From: JACVRW01 sp963808775
GTDB taxonomy: Bacteria > Actinomycetota > Thermoleophilia > Solirubrobacterales > Thermoleophilaceae
Length of the DNA stretch: 64,000 bases
Direction of reading: 5' to 3'
NCBI GenBank assembly: GCA_963808775.1
Contig: CAWEGR010000005.1
Coordinates: 372,001-436,000 of the forward strand
A program made the position numbers and the translations under genes. Below the pieces are notes generated by a model. That model was not told the DNA's origin, ran no database searches, and saw nothing but the letters and a program-made list of their open reading frames with translations. Positions within the stretch are counted from its first letter, which is position 1; every line of letters begins with the position of its first letter. Shown here piece by piece: positions 32,944-40,704 of this stretch.

Positions 32944-34617
32944 GTGGACCCGAAGGAGCTCCCGAAGCAGGTCAAGCAGCAGGCCGGCGAGCTGCCGGGC
33001 GTCGTGATCCATCAGCTCGGCAGCGTCAGGATCCTGCTCGACGCCGGCGTCATCCGGCCGATCCGGCCGGACCGCCTCTACGGCCTGCTGCGCGCGCTTC
33101 AGCGCTTCGGCCGCAGCCCCGCCGGCGGGGCCACGGCGCTCGCGGCGCGCTTCGGGGACGACCCGATGATCGTCGACGAGCTCGGGACGCTCAGCTTCGC
33201 CGAGGTCGATGCGCGCACGAACGCGCTCGCGCGCGGGCTCGCCGATGCGGGCGTTGTCGAGGGCGACGGCGTGGGCATCATGTGCCGCAACCATCGCGGC
33301 TTCATCGAGTCGACGATCGCGGTCTCGAAGCTCGGCGCCGACGCCCTCTACCTGAACACCGCCTTCGCCGGCCCCCAGCTCACGGAGGTGACGAAGCGCG
33401 AGAAGCCGCGCGCGCTCATCTACGACGAGGAGTTCGCGGGCCTGCTCGCGGATGCCGGGAAGCGCCGCAAGCGCTTCGTGGCGTGGCACGACTCGGCGAA
33501 GACCGCCGACCCGACACTCGAGTCGATGATCGCGACGGGCGACACCAGCTCGCTCGAGCCGCCGGGCCGCGAGGGCAGGGCGACGATCCTGACGAGCGGA
33601 ACGACCGGCACCCCGAAGGGCGCGGCGCGCGCCAGCCCGAGCTCGCTCGAGCCGGCGGTCTCGCTCCTGTCGAAGATCCCGCTCAGGACGAGGCAGGTCT
33701 CGAGCATCACCGCGCCGCTGTTCCACTCGTGGGGATTCGCGCACTTCACGATCGGCCTGATCCTGGGCTCGACGTACGTCCTGCGCCGGAAGTTCGAGCC
33801 GGAGAGCTGCCTCGCCGACGTCGCGCGCTACCGCTGCGACTCGCTCGTCGTGGTGCCCGTGATGATGCAGCGCATCATGGAGCTTCCGCGCGAGGTGCGC
33901 GCGAAGTACGACACCTCGTCGCTGCGGGTGGTCGCCGCGAGCGGCTCGGCGCTGCCCGGCGACCTCGCCACGGACTGGATGGACGCCTTCGGCGACACGC
34001 TCTACAACCTCTACGGCTCGACGGAGGTCGCGTGGGCCTCGATCGCGACCCCCGAGGACATGCGCGCGGCCCCCGGCACCGCCGGACGGCCGCCGCGCGG
34101 CACGATCGTCAAGCTGTTCGACGACGAGGACCGCGAGGTCCCGCCGGGCGGGACCGGGCGCATCTTCGTCGGCAACGAGCTGCTCTTCGAGGGCTACACG
34201 GGCGGTGGGGGAAAGGCGCAGATCGGGGACCTGATGTCGACCGGCGACGTCGGGCGCTTCGACTCCGGCGGCCGGCTGTTCGTCGAGGGCCGCGACGACG
34301 AGATGATCGTCTCGGGCGGGGAGAACGTGTTCCCGAAGGAGATCGAGGACGCGCTTGCCCGCCACGCGGCGGTCTGCGAGGCCGCGGCGATCGGCGTCGA
34401 GGACAGGGAATTCGGGCAGCGGCTGCGCGCGTTCGTGGTGCTCGAGGCCGGCAGCGAGGTGGGCGAGGACGAGCTCAAGGCACACGTCAAGAGCAACCTG
34501 GCGCGCTACAAGGTGCCGCGCGAGATCGTGTTCGTGGAGGAGTTGCCGCGCAACGCCACCGGCAAGGTCCTGAAGCGCGAGCTGCGCGACCTGGAGACCT
34601 CGGAAGAGTCCGCCTGA
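32944..34617 (+). CDS. Long-chain fatty acid-CoA ligase (AMP-binding)
   Basis: 557 residues. ATP motif TSGTTGTPKGAARA, adenine region YNLYGSTEVAWASIA, STGDVGRFDSGGRLFVEGRD, and the catalytic Lys in LPRNATGKVLKRELRD. It makes acyl-CoA from fatty acid, ATP and CoA, feeding the dehydrogenase, thiolase and WS/DGAT encoded in this window. The GTG at 32944 (VDPKELPKQVKQQAGE) is chosen because the frame upstream loses sense. Intact. Confidence 0.9.
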   Translation: MDPKELPKQVKQQAGELPGVVIHQLGSVRILLDAGVIRPIRPDRLYGLLRALQRFGRSPAGGATALAARFGDDPMIVDELGTLSFAEVDARTNALARGLADAGVVEGDGVGIMCRNHRGFIESTIAVSKLGADALYLNTAFAGPQLTEVTKREKPRALIYDEEFAGLLADAGKRRKRFVAWHDSAKTADPTLESMIATGDTSSLEPPGREGRATILTSGTTGTPKGAARASPSSLEPAVSLLSKIPLRTRQVSSITAPLFHSWGFAHFTIGLILGSTYVLRRKFEPESCLADVARYRCDSLVVVPVMMQRIMELPREVRAKYDTSSLRVVAASGSALPGDLATDWMDAFGDTLYNLYGSTEVAWASIATPEDMRAAPGTAGRPPRGTIVKLFDDEDREVPPGGTGRIFVGNELLFEGYTGGGGKAQIGDLMSTGDVGRFDSGGRLFVEGRDDEMIVSGGENVFPKEIEDALARHAAVCEAAAIGVEDREFGQRLRAFVVLEAGSEVGEDELKAHVKSNLARYKVPREIVFVEELPRNATGKVLKRELRDLETSEESA

Positions 34618-34631
34618 GCTCCGGCTCGAAA

Positions 34632-34677
34632 GTCGCTTATCGGTCGCCCCACGGGGTAGCCGATTGGGGCAAGCGAC
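34632..34677. promoter_or_regulatory. Inverted repeat upstream of a small membrane protein gene
   Basis: GTCGCTT (34632-34638) and AAGCGAC (34671-34677) flank a GC-rich 32-base centre containing CCCCACGGGG. It may act as a terminator for the ligase gene or as an operator for the gene at 34690. Confidence 0.35.
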
Positions 34678-34689
34678 CGAGGAGTCGGT

Positions 34690-35046
34690 ATGGATGCTGG
34701 AGTGATCGTCGCAATCGTCGTCGGTGCACTGCTGCTGTTGGCGCTCGCTCTCGTGCTCAGTAGAAAGAGCAGGGAGCGTCGCAACGAGACGCGTCGCCAC
34801 GAGGCGCGCGAGATCAGGCGGGAGGCCGAGCTGAGGAGCGTGGAGGCCGACAAGATGGAGGCCGAGGCGGAGGCGCGTGCCGCCACCGCCCGGCGCGAGG
34901 AGGCCGAGGCGCGCCGTCAGGCGGCCGAGGCGGCCGAGCATCGCGGAGAGGCGGAGCGTTATCACGAGGCCGCCCACGACCGCGATCCCGACGCCAAGGG
35001 CAGGTACGAGCCCGGCACGCGTGTCCGAGACCGACACGCGGACTGA
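34690..35046 (+). CDS. Membrane-anchored coiled-coil protein
   Basis: 118 residues: one N-terminal helix (VIVAIVVGALLLLALALVLS), then a continuous charged coiled coil rich in Glu, Arg and Ala (AEARAATARREEAEARRQAA) and a polar tail with GRYEPGTRVRDRHAD. The topology suggests a short periplasm-facing anchor with a long cytoplasmic rod. No enzyme motif. Overlaps the next small gene by 26 bases. Confidence 0.72.
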   Translation: MDAGVIVAIVVGALLLLALALVLSRKSRERRNETRRHEAREIRREAELRSVEADKMEAEAEARAATARREEAEARRQAAEAAEHRGEAERYHEAAHDRDPDAKGRYEPGTRVRDRHAD

Positions 35047-35191
35047 CGACACGCGGACGGACGAGACCGCCGCAGAGCGGGCCGACGGCGAGACCTACGG
35101 GGAGCGCCGCTTCACCCGCGAGGAGGGCGCCGGGGAGGACCCGGACGCCGTCCGCGAGGAGCAGGTCCGCGCCCAGCGCCTCGAGCGCTGA
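35021..35191 (+). CDS. Small acidic hydrophilic protein
   Basis: 56 residues starting at a GTG (VSETDTRTDDTRTDETAAER), rich in Asp, Glu, Thr and Arg, without hydrophobic core; likely disordered. Overlaps the coiled-coil gene and ends 13 bases before a strong hairpin, consistent with being the last gene of a two-gene unit. No homologue recognised. Confidence 0.5.
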   Translation: MSETDTRTDDTRTDETAAERADGETYGERRFTREEGAGEDPDAVREEQVRAQRLER

Positions 35192-35204
35192 ACGCATCGC
35201 GAGC

Positions 35205-35231
35205 GCCCGCCGGCGAAGATCGCCGGCGGGC
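35205..35231. terminator. Strong hairpin terminator
   Basis: GCCCGCCGGCG (35205-35215), loop AAGAT, CGCCGGCGGGC (35221-35231): perfect 11-base stem between convergent genes. No U-tract, as is common in high-GC Actinobacteria; may serve both strands. Confidence 0.8.
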
Positions 35232-35260
35232 CGCTTGCGTCCTGTCTACTTGAGGTTCGC

Positions 35261-35887
35261 TCAGCCGCAGACGGGCCAGTGACCGGCCCCGTGGCGGCTC
35301 AGAAGGAGCCACGCACGCCAGGTCTGCTCAGAGCGCGGGGCCGCCGCGGGATCGCCGCTGCCGCCCACGACCTGCCAGGTGCTGAAGCTGAACTGGTACA
35401 TGCCGCGGTAGGCGCCGCCGCCGCCGATGGCGCGCGGGTTGCCGCCCGACTCGCATGATGCGATCGAGGCCAGGTGCTGCCTGCCCCACTGCGGGATCGT
35501 CCGGACCTTGAAGCGGAACTTCGTCGCGATGCCCTCGGGCGTGCGCAGGAAGTTGTAGAACCGCTTCTGCATCCGGTGGATCGAGTGCCGCAGCTCACGG
35601 GCTGTCGGCGGCCGCTCCTGGATCCGCGCCGCGACAACCAGATCGCGGCCTCGCCAGACGCCCCAGTGGTCGAGCTTTCGTCGCCAGCGCCGATAGGCGC
35701 GCTGGATTCGATCGCTGGCGGCCCGAGCCTCGGGCTCCTGGGTCGTCGTGGTGCCGCCGGTCGTGTTCACATCGGTTTCAATGGCCGCCTCCGCAGCGGA
35801 CTGCTGCGCAACGGCCGGAATCCCGACTGCCGCCGCGGGCACAAGAGCGCACGCGCACGCCAGCAGGATCGTCGCCTGCTTCTTCAA
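35261..35887 (-). CDS. Resuscitation-promoting factor-like transglycosylase
   Basis: 208 residues. It has a signal peptide (MKKQATILLACACALVPAAA), a linker, and a C-terminal Rpf/lysozyme-like domain: IASCESGGNPRAIGGGGAYR with the catalytic Glu, GMYQFSFSTWQVVGGSGDPA, and the closing GHWPVCG with its conserved Cys. Rpf proteins cut peptidoglycan and help dormant cells resume growth. The TTG start is fixed by a GGAGGTAG ribosome site (35893-35900, minus strand). Upstream lies a structured leader, a promoter and a CRP-type site. Confidence 0.86.
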   Translation of the reverse strand: MKKQATILLACACALVPAAAVGIPAVAQQSAAEAAIETDVNTTGGTTTTQEPEARAASDRIQRAYRRWRRKLDHWGVWRGRDLVVAARIQERPPTARELRHSIHRMQKRFYNFLRTPEGIATKFRFKVRTIPQWGRQHLASIASCESGGNPRAIGGGGAYRGMYQFSFSTWQVVGGSGDPAAAPRSEQTWRAWLLLSRHGAGHWPVCG

Positions 35888-35997
35888 CGGAGCTACCTCC
35901 GAATGCTGCCCGGCTCACGCGGTCAGGGTGACCGCAGGCCAGGGCTTGCCGAGTCCGCGAGTTCTCCCGCAAGCGGACAGGGCCGAGAGTGCTTACG
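35888..35997 (-). ncRNA. Structured 5' leader (possible riboswitch) of the Rpf-like gene
   Basis: About 110 bases from the predicted transcription start to the TTG. Stems seen: GCGGTCA (35919-35925)/TGACCGC (35929-35935), and GTCCGC (35953-35958)/GCGGAC (35973-35978), with further GCCC/GGGC pairing around the first. In Streptomyces rpf genes the leader is a c-di-AMP riboswitch. I cannot match its conserved blocks here, so the class is left open. Confidence 0.45.
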
Positions 35998-36003
35998 GGT
36001 CGC

Positions 36004-36031
36004 ACCGTAGCCACCCTTTCGGGGGATCAAA
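36004..36031 (-). promoter_or_regulatory. Promoter of the Rpf-like gene
   Basis: Minus-strand TTTGAT (36031-36026), 16-base spacer, TACGGT (36009-36004). Predicted start near 35997, leaving the structured leader. Confidence 0.5.
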
Positions 36032-36037
36032 CCTGAG

Positions 36038-36053
36038 TGTGACGGATCTCACA
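36038..36053. promoter_or_regulatory. CRP/GlxR-type site TGTGA-N6-TCACA
   Basis: TGTGACGGATCTCACA is an exact TGTGA-N6-TCACA palindrome, centred about 48 bases upstream of the predicted start of the Rpf-like gene. Cyclic-AMP receptor proteins of mycobacteria and corynebacteria bind this pattern, and rpf genes are among their known targets. Confidence 0.7.
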
Positions 36054-36073
36054 CAACGTGAAACAGACGTGAA

Positions 36074-36090
36074 ACCCGCTCTTTGCGGGT
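36074..36090 (-). terminator. Hairpin terminator after leucyl aminopeptidase
   Basis: Minus strand ACCCGC-AAAGA-GCGGGT followed by TTTC, 31 bases after the pepA stop; a short rho-independent terminator. Confidence 0.6.
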
Positions 36091-36120
36091 CGCGGAGCGA
36101 GGCCGAGAGCCGCCGCCGCG

Positions 36121-37572
36121 TCAGCCGGAAGAGCTGCGCGCGAGCTCGATCAGGGCCCTGGCGCCGAAGCCGCTCGCGCCCTTGCCCACGTAGTTGCGCG
36201 ACTGGCCCCACGCGGTGCCGGCGATGTCCATGTGGACCCACGGGCGGTCGTCCACGAACTGGCGCAGGAACTCCGCGGCGTACGAGGACATCGCCACGCG
36301 CTGCTCGGCCGCGTTCGTGAGGTCGGCGTACTGGCCCTTCGTGAGCTCGAGGTACTCGGGATGGAGCGGCAGCCGCCAGCCGACCTCGCCGCTCGCCGCG
36401 CAGGCGCCCTCGACCTGGGCGTACCACTCGTCGTCGTTCGAGAACAGGCCGCAGTAGGTGTGGCCGAGCGCGATCAGGATCGCGCCGGTGAGGGTGGCCA
36501 GGTCGACGATCCGCTCGGCTCCCTGCTCGACCGCATAGCTGAGGGCGTCCGCGAGGATGAGCCGTCCCTCGGCGTCCGTGTTGTTCACCTCGATCGTCTT
36601 GCCGTTCATCGCCGTGACGATGTCGCCGGGCTTGACGGAGCGCCCGCTCGGCATGTTCTCGGTGGCCGGGACGACCGCGGTGATCGTCGCCGGGATGCCG
36701 AGCTCGGCAATGCCGGAGAGCGCCTCGAGCACGGCCGCGCCGCCCGACATGTCGAACTTCATCTCATGCATCTTGGCCGAGGGCTTGATCGAGATGCCGC
36801 CGGTGTCGAACGTGACCGCCTTGCCGACGAAGCCGAGGTGCGGCCCGCGTGCCTGCGGCGGCCGCCAGCGCAGCACGATCAGCCGCGGCTCGGCGTAGGT
36901 GCCCTGCGCGACCGCCGCGAAGGCGCCCATCCCGCGGGCGACGATTGCCTCGCGGTCGAGAAGCTCGAGCTCGAGATGCTCGTGCTGCTCGGCGATCTCC
37001 GCCGCGCGCTCCGCGAGGAAGACGGGAGTGGCCACGTTCGCGGGCAGGTTCTGGAGATCGCGTGCGGCGTTCGCCGCCGACGCCGCCACGCGCGCCCGCT
37101 CGACCGCGCCGCTGTCCACGGAGTCGCCCGCGATCTCGAGGGTCTCGACGCCGCGCTCGGCGTCGTCCTGCGCCGCCGACTTGAAGCGGTCGAACGAGTA
37201 GAGCGCCAGCAGCGTGCCCTCGACGAGGCCGCCGGCCACGCCGTCGCCACCCGGGTCCGCCCACGACAGCGAGACCGCGCCGAGCTCCTTGGCGCGCTTC
37301 GCCGCCGCTGCCGCCGCAACTCGGGCGCGCTCGGCGTCGAACTCGCCGCGCTTCCCGAGCCCTGCGATCAGCACCCGGCGCTGGCCGCCACCGGGGGCGT
37401 CCTCGTGCGCGACCGCGACCTGACGCAGGCCCGGCTTCGCCTCGCCGAGCTCCACCAGCCGCTGCAGGGCAGGGTCGGCGAGTGTCTCTCCTTCGAACAG
37501 GCCGACCACGCGTGTGTCGGCGGACGTCTCCTCAGGGGCGCCGCTGCGGGCGCTTGCGCTCGGTCCTCCCAT
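36121..37572 (-). CDS. pepA: Leucyl aminopeptidase, M17 family
   Basis: 483 residues from MGGPSASARSGAPEETSADT. The M17 signature NTDAEGRLILADAL is present, and the two metal sites are seen around GKAVTFDTGGISIKPSAKMH and MKFDMSGGAAVLEAL. A cytosolic hexameric enzyme that removes N-terminal residues from peptides. The start is chosen as the first ATG giving a typical N-terminal Macro-like domain. Divergent from the thiolase gene with 64 bases between. Confidence 0.92.
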   Translation of the reverse strand: MGGPSASARSGAPEETSADTRVVGLFEGETLADPALQRLVELGEAKPGLRQVAVAHEDAPGGGQRRVLIAGLGKRGEFDAERARVAAAAAAKRAKELGAVSLSWADPGGDGVAGGLVEGTLLALYSFDRFKSAAQDDAERGVETLEIAGDSVDSGAVERARVAASAANAARDLQNLPANVATPVFLAERAAEIAEQHEHLELELLDREAIVARGMGAFAAVAQGTYAEPRLIVLRWRPPQARGPHLGFVGKAVTFDTGGISIKPSAKMHEMKFDMSGGAAVLEALSGIAELGIPATITAVVPATENMPSGRSVKPGDIVTAMNGKTIEVNNTDAEGRLILADALSYAVEQGAERIVDLATLTGAILIALGHTYCGLFSNDDEWYAQVEGACAASGEVGWRLPLHPEYLELTKGQYADLTNAAEQRVAMSSYAAEFLRQFVDDRPWVHMDIAGTAWGQSRNYVGKGASGFGARALIELARSSSG

Positions 37573-37636
37573 GGGGGCGGAGACTATCCCGGCGATATCC
37601 TCCCGGCCCCGCACCCCGCACAGGAGAGCAGCGCAG

Positions 37637-38821
37637 ATGCGAAAGACAGTGATCCTCGGCGCCGCCCGGACGCCATTCGGGAAGATGGGAGGCGGCCTCG
37701 CCTCGCTGGACGCGACCGACCTCGGCGGCACCGCGATCGCGGCCGCGCTCGAGCGAGCCGAGGTGGCGCCCGATCAGGTCGAGAACGTCGTCTTCGGGCA
37801 GGTGCTCCAGGCCGGCCAGGGCCAGATCCCGAGCCGCCAGGCGCAGATCAAGGCGGGCATCCCCAAGGAGGTCCCGAGCGAGACCGTGAACAAGGTCTGC
37901 GCCTCGGGGCTGCGCTCCGCGGGGATCGTCGACCAGGCGGTGCGGGCGGGCGACCTGAACGTGGCGGTGGCCGGCGGGATGGAGTCGATGTCGAGCGCGC
38001 CCTACCTGCTGCCGCAGGCGCGCTTCGGCTACCGCATGGGCGACGCCAAGGCGATCGACTCGATGATGCACGACGGCCTCACGAACCCGTTCACCGGCAA
38101 GGGCATGGGCGAGGAGGCCGACGAGGTCGGCGAGGAGCTCGAGATCACGCGCGCCGACATGGACAGGTTCGCGCTGCGCTCACACGAGCTGGCCATCGCG
38201 GCGACGGACGAGGGCAGGCTGCCCGAGGAGATCGTGCCGGTGACCGTGTCGAGCCGGAAGGGCGACACGACCGTGGAGGTCGACGAGGCCCCGCGCCGCG
38301 AGAGCACGCTCGAGGCGCTCTCGAAGCTGCGCGGCGCGTTCCACAAGGACGGCGCGCACACGGCGGGCAACGCGCCCGGGGTCAACGACGGCGCCGGGGC
38401 GCTCGTGCTCGCGAGCGACGAGTGGGCGCGGGAGAACGGCCGCGCGCCGCTCGCCACGATCATCGCCCAGGCAGCCGTGGCCGACGACTATCCCTACCTG
38501 GCGCGAACGCCCGCGAACGCCGCGAGGAAGGCGCTCGAGCAGGCGGGGATCTCCGTCGACGACGTCGAGCTGTTCGAGATCAACGAGGCCTTCGCCTCCG
38601 TCGCGCTCAACTCGATGCGGATGCTCGGGGTCGACGAGTCGAAGGTGAACGTGAACGGCGGCGCGATCGCCCTCGGCCACCCGATCGGCGCCTCGGGGGC
38701 GCGCATCCTGATGACGCTCGCGAACGAGCTGCGCCGCCGCGGCGGCGGCCTCGGCGTCGCGGCGATCTGCTCTGGCGGGGGCCAGGGCGACGCCGTGATC
38801 CTCGAGGTGAACGGGAGCTAG
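37637..38821 (+). CDS. Acetyl-CoA C-acyltransferase (thiolase)
   Basis: 394 residues, intact. VNKVCASGLRSAG holds the acylated Cys, GHPIGASGARI the His, and CSGGGQGDAVIL the second Cys of the active site. The length and loops fit degradative or biosynthetic acetyl-CoA acetyltransferases, which split or form acetoacetyl-CoA. Strong ribosome site AGGAGAG about ten bases before the ATG. Its position just before the mutase gene suggests a shared acyl-CoA pathway. Confidence 0.93.
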   Translation: MRKTVILGAARTPFGKMGGGLASLDATDLGGTAIAAALERAEVAPDQVENVVFGQVLQAGQGQIPSRQAQIKAGIPKEVPSETVNKVCASGLRSAGIVDQAVRAGDLNVAVAGGMESMSSAPYLLPQARFGYRMGDAKAIDSMMHDGLTNPFTGKGMGEEADEVGEELEITRADMDRFALRSHELAIAATDEGRLPEEIVPVTVSSRKGDTTVEVDEAPRRESTLEALSKLRGAFHKDGAHTAGNAPGVNDGAGALVLASDEWARENGRAPLATIIAQAAVADDYPYLARTPANAARKALEQAGISVDDVELFEINEAFASVALNSMRMLGVDESKVNVNGGAIALGHPIGASGARILMTLANELRRRGGGLGVAAICSGGGQGDAVILEVNGS

Positions 38822-38946
38822 GTCCGGCCGGTGGCGAGCGAGCCGGCTCTCGAGATCGACGAGTCGCTCGCGGCGAAAGCTGATCGGGTAGCGCCCGTTC
38901 CGTCGAGCGGGAGGTCTCCACGCCCGGGTATTCGGCCGGCCGGGCC

Positions 38947-38952
38947 TAGACT
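38947..38952 (+). promoter_or_regulatory. -10 box TAGACT before the mutase large subunit
   Basis: TAGACT, nine bases before the ATG at 38962. The same hexamer precedes the small subunit gene at 42964. Confidence 0.5.
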
Positions 38953-38961
38953 TGCGGCCCG

Positions 38962-40612
38962 ATGAGCGTCGAGCCGAGACCCGCGACGGACGCGGAGCGC
39001 TGGTACAGGGAGCGCTTCGCGGCGACTCCCGAGCGCGATGCTCTGTTCACGACGCTGAGCGGGGAGCGCGTCGAGCCTCTGTACACGGAGGACGACCTTC
39101 CCGATTCCGAGCGCGATCGGCCTCCCGGGCGAGTTCCCGTTCACCCGGGGCGTGTATCCGTCGATGTACAGGGGCCGGCTCTGGACGATGCGCCAGTTCG
39201 CGGGCTTCGGGACCGCCGAGCAGACGAACGCGCGCTTCCGCTACCTCCTCGACCACGGCCAGACCGGGCTGTCGACGGCGTTCGACATGCCCTCGCTGAT
39301 GGGACACGACTCGGACCACCCGCGCTCGGAGGGCGAGGTCGGGCGCGAGGGCGTGGCGGTCGACACGCTCGAGGACATGGAGACCCTGTTCCGCGGCATC
39401 CCGATGGGCGAGGTCTCGACCTCGATGACGATCAACGCCCCGGCGGCCGTGATGCTGGCGTTCTACGTCGTGGCGGCCGAGCGGCAGGGGGTCCCGGCCG
39501 AGCGGCTGGCGGGGACGATCCAGACGGACATCCTCAAGGAGTACATCGCCCAGAAGGAGTGGTGCTTCCCGATCGACCCGGCGATGCGGCTCGTCACGGA
39601 CATGGTCGAGTTCTGCGCGAAGCGAATGCCGCGCTGGCACCCGATCTCGATCTCGGGCTACCACATCCGCGAGGCGGGCTCGACGGCCCAGCAGGAGCTC
39701 GCGTTCACGCTGAAGGACGGCTTCACCTACGTCGAGCACGCGCTCGAGCGCGGCCTCTCGGTGGACGATTTCGCCCCGCGCCTGTCGTTCTTCTTCAACG
39801 CCCACATCGACTTCTTCGAGGAGATCGCGAAGTACCGCGCCGCGCGCCGGATCTGGGCGCGCGAGCTGCGGGACACCTACGGAGCGCGCGACGAGCGCTC
39901 GCTCCTGATGCGCTTCCACACGCAGACCGCGGGCGTGTCGCTGACGGCGCAACAGCCCCTGAACAACATCGTCCGGACGGCGACCGAGGCGCTGTCGGCG
40001 GTGCTCGGCGGCACGCAGTCGCTGCACACGAACAGCTACGACGAGGCGCTTGCCCTGCCGACCGAGGAGGCGGTTCGGGTGGCGCTCCGGACCCAGCAGA
40101 TCATCGCCCAGGAGACGGGGGTCGCGAACACGATCGACCCGCTCGGCGGCTCCTACTTCGTCGAGGCGCTGACCGATCGCATGGAGGAGGCCGCGTACGC
40201 CTACTTCGCGAAGATCGACGAGCTCGACGGCATGGTCGAGGCGATCAAGCAGAACTACCCGCAGCGCGAGATCGCGGACGCCAGCTTCATGCTCCAGGAG
40301 GAGATCGAGCGCGGCGAGCGCATCATCGTGGGGGTCAACGGCTTCCACAACGACGGCGAGGACGAGCTCGAGATCCTGCGCATCCCGGTGGAGCTCGAGC
40401 AGCAGCAGATCGGCCGCGTGCAGGCGCTGCGGGCGCGGCGCGACGCGGAGGCCGCCGAGCGCACGCTGTCCGAGCTGCGCGCCGCCGCCGCCGGCGGGCG
40501 CAACCTGATGGAGCCGCTGCTCGACTGCGCGCGCGCCGACGTCACCGAGGGCGAGATGGTCGAGTCGCTCCAGCAGGTTTTCGGCACCTACACCGAGACG
40601 CCCGTCTTCTGA
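38962..40612 (+). CDS. Methylmalonyl-CoA mutase large (catalytic) subunit (single-base frame break)
   Basis: About 549 residues after dropping one extra base at 39111-39115, which joins DLPDSER to IGLPGEFPFTRGVYPSMYRG. The TIM-barrel signatures RLWTMRQFAGFGTAEQTN, SGYHIREAGSTAQQELAFT and NTIDPLGGSYFVEALT are present. The Tyr in PSMYRG and Arg in IDPAMRLV match positions that in methylmalonyl-CoA mutase contact the carboxylate (Phe/Gln in isobutyryl-CoA mutase), so methylmalonyl-CoA is the favoured substrate. There is no B12 domain in this chain; it is encoded separately at 42964. MeaB is at 11663. Confidence 0.88.
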
Positions 40613-40633
40613 GCGCGTCCAGCCGCCGTGCCT

Positions 40634-40647
40634 CCCCCTAACGGGGG
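40634..40647. promoter_or_regulatory. Palindrome CCCCC-TAAC-GGGGG
   Basis: Perfect 5-base arms around TAAC in the 92-base gap between the mutase and the secreted PxKF gene; could be an operator for the latter. No U-tract follows, so it is a weak terminator candidate. Confidence 0.4.
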
Positions 40648-40704
40648 ATAGCTCATGGACCGATCTTTCCCGTGACCCCCTCCGTGTCGCGGGAAAGGAA
40701 GCCC

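Noticed and set aside
35888..35997. Firm call of a c-di-AMP (ydaO) riboswitch
   Set aside because: Context fits, but the conserved sequence blocks of that class are not recognisable by eye; kept as a generic structured leader.
38831..38965. A 44-residue frame between thiolase and mutase that ends with ATGA overlap
   Set aside because: Low-complexity sequence with no ribosome site or family; the promoter box of the mutase lies inside it.
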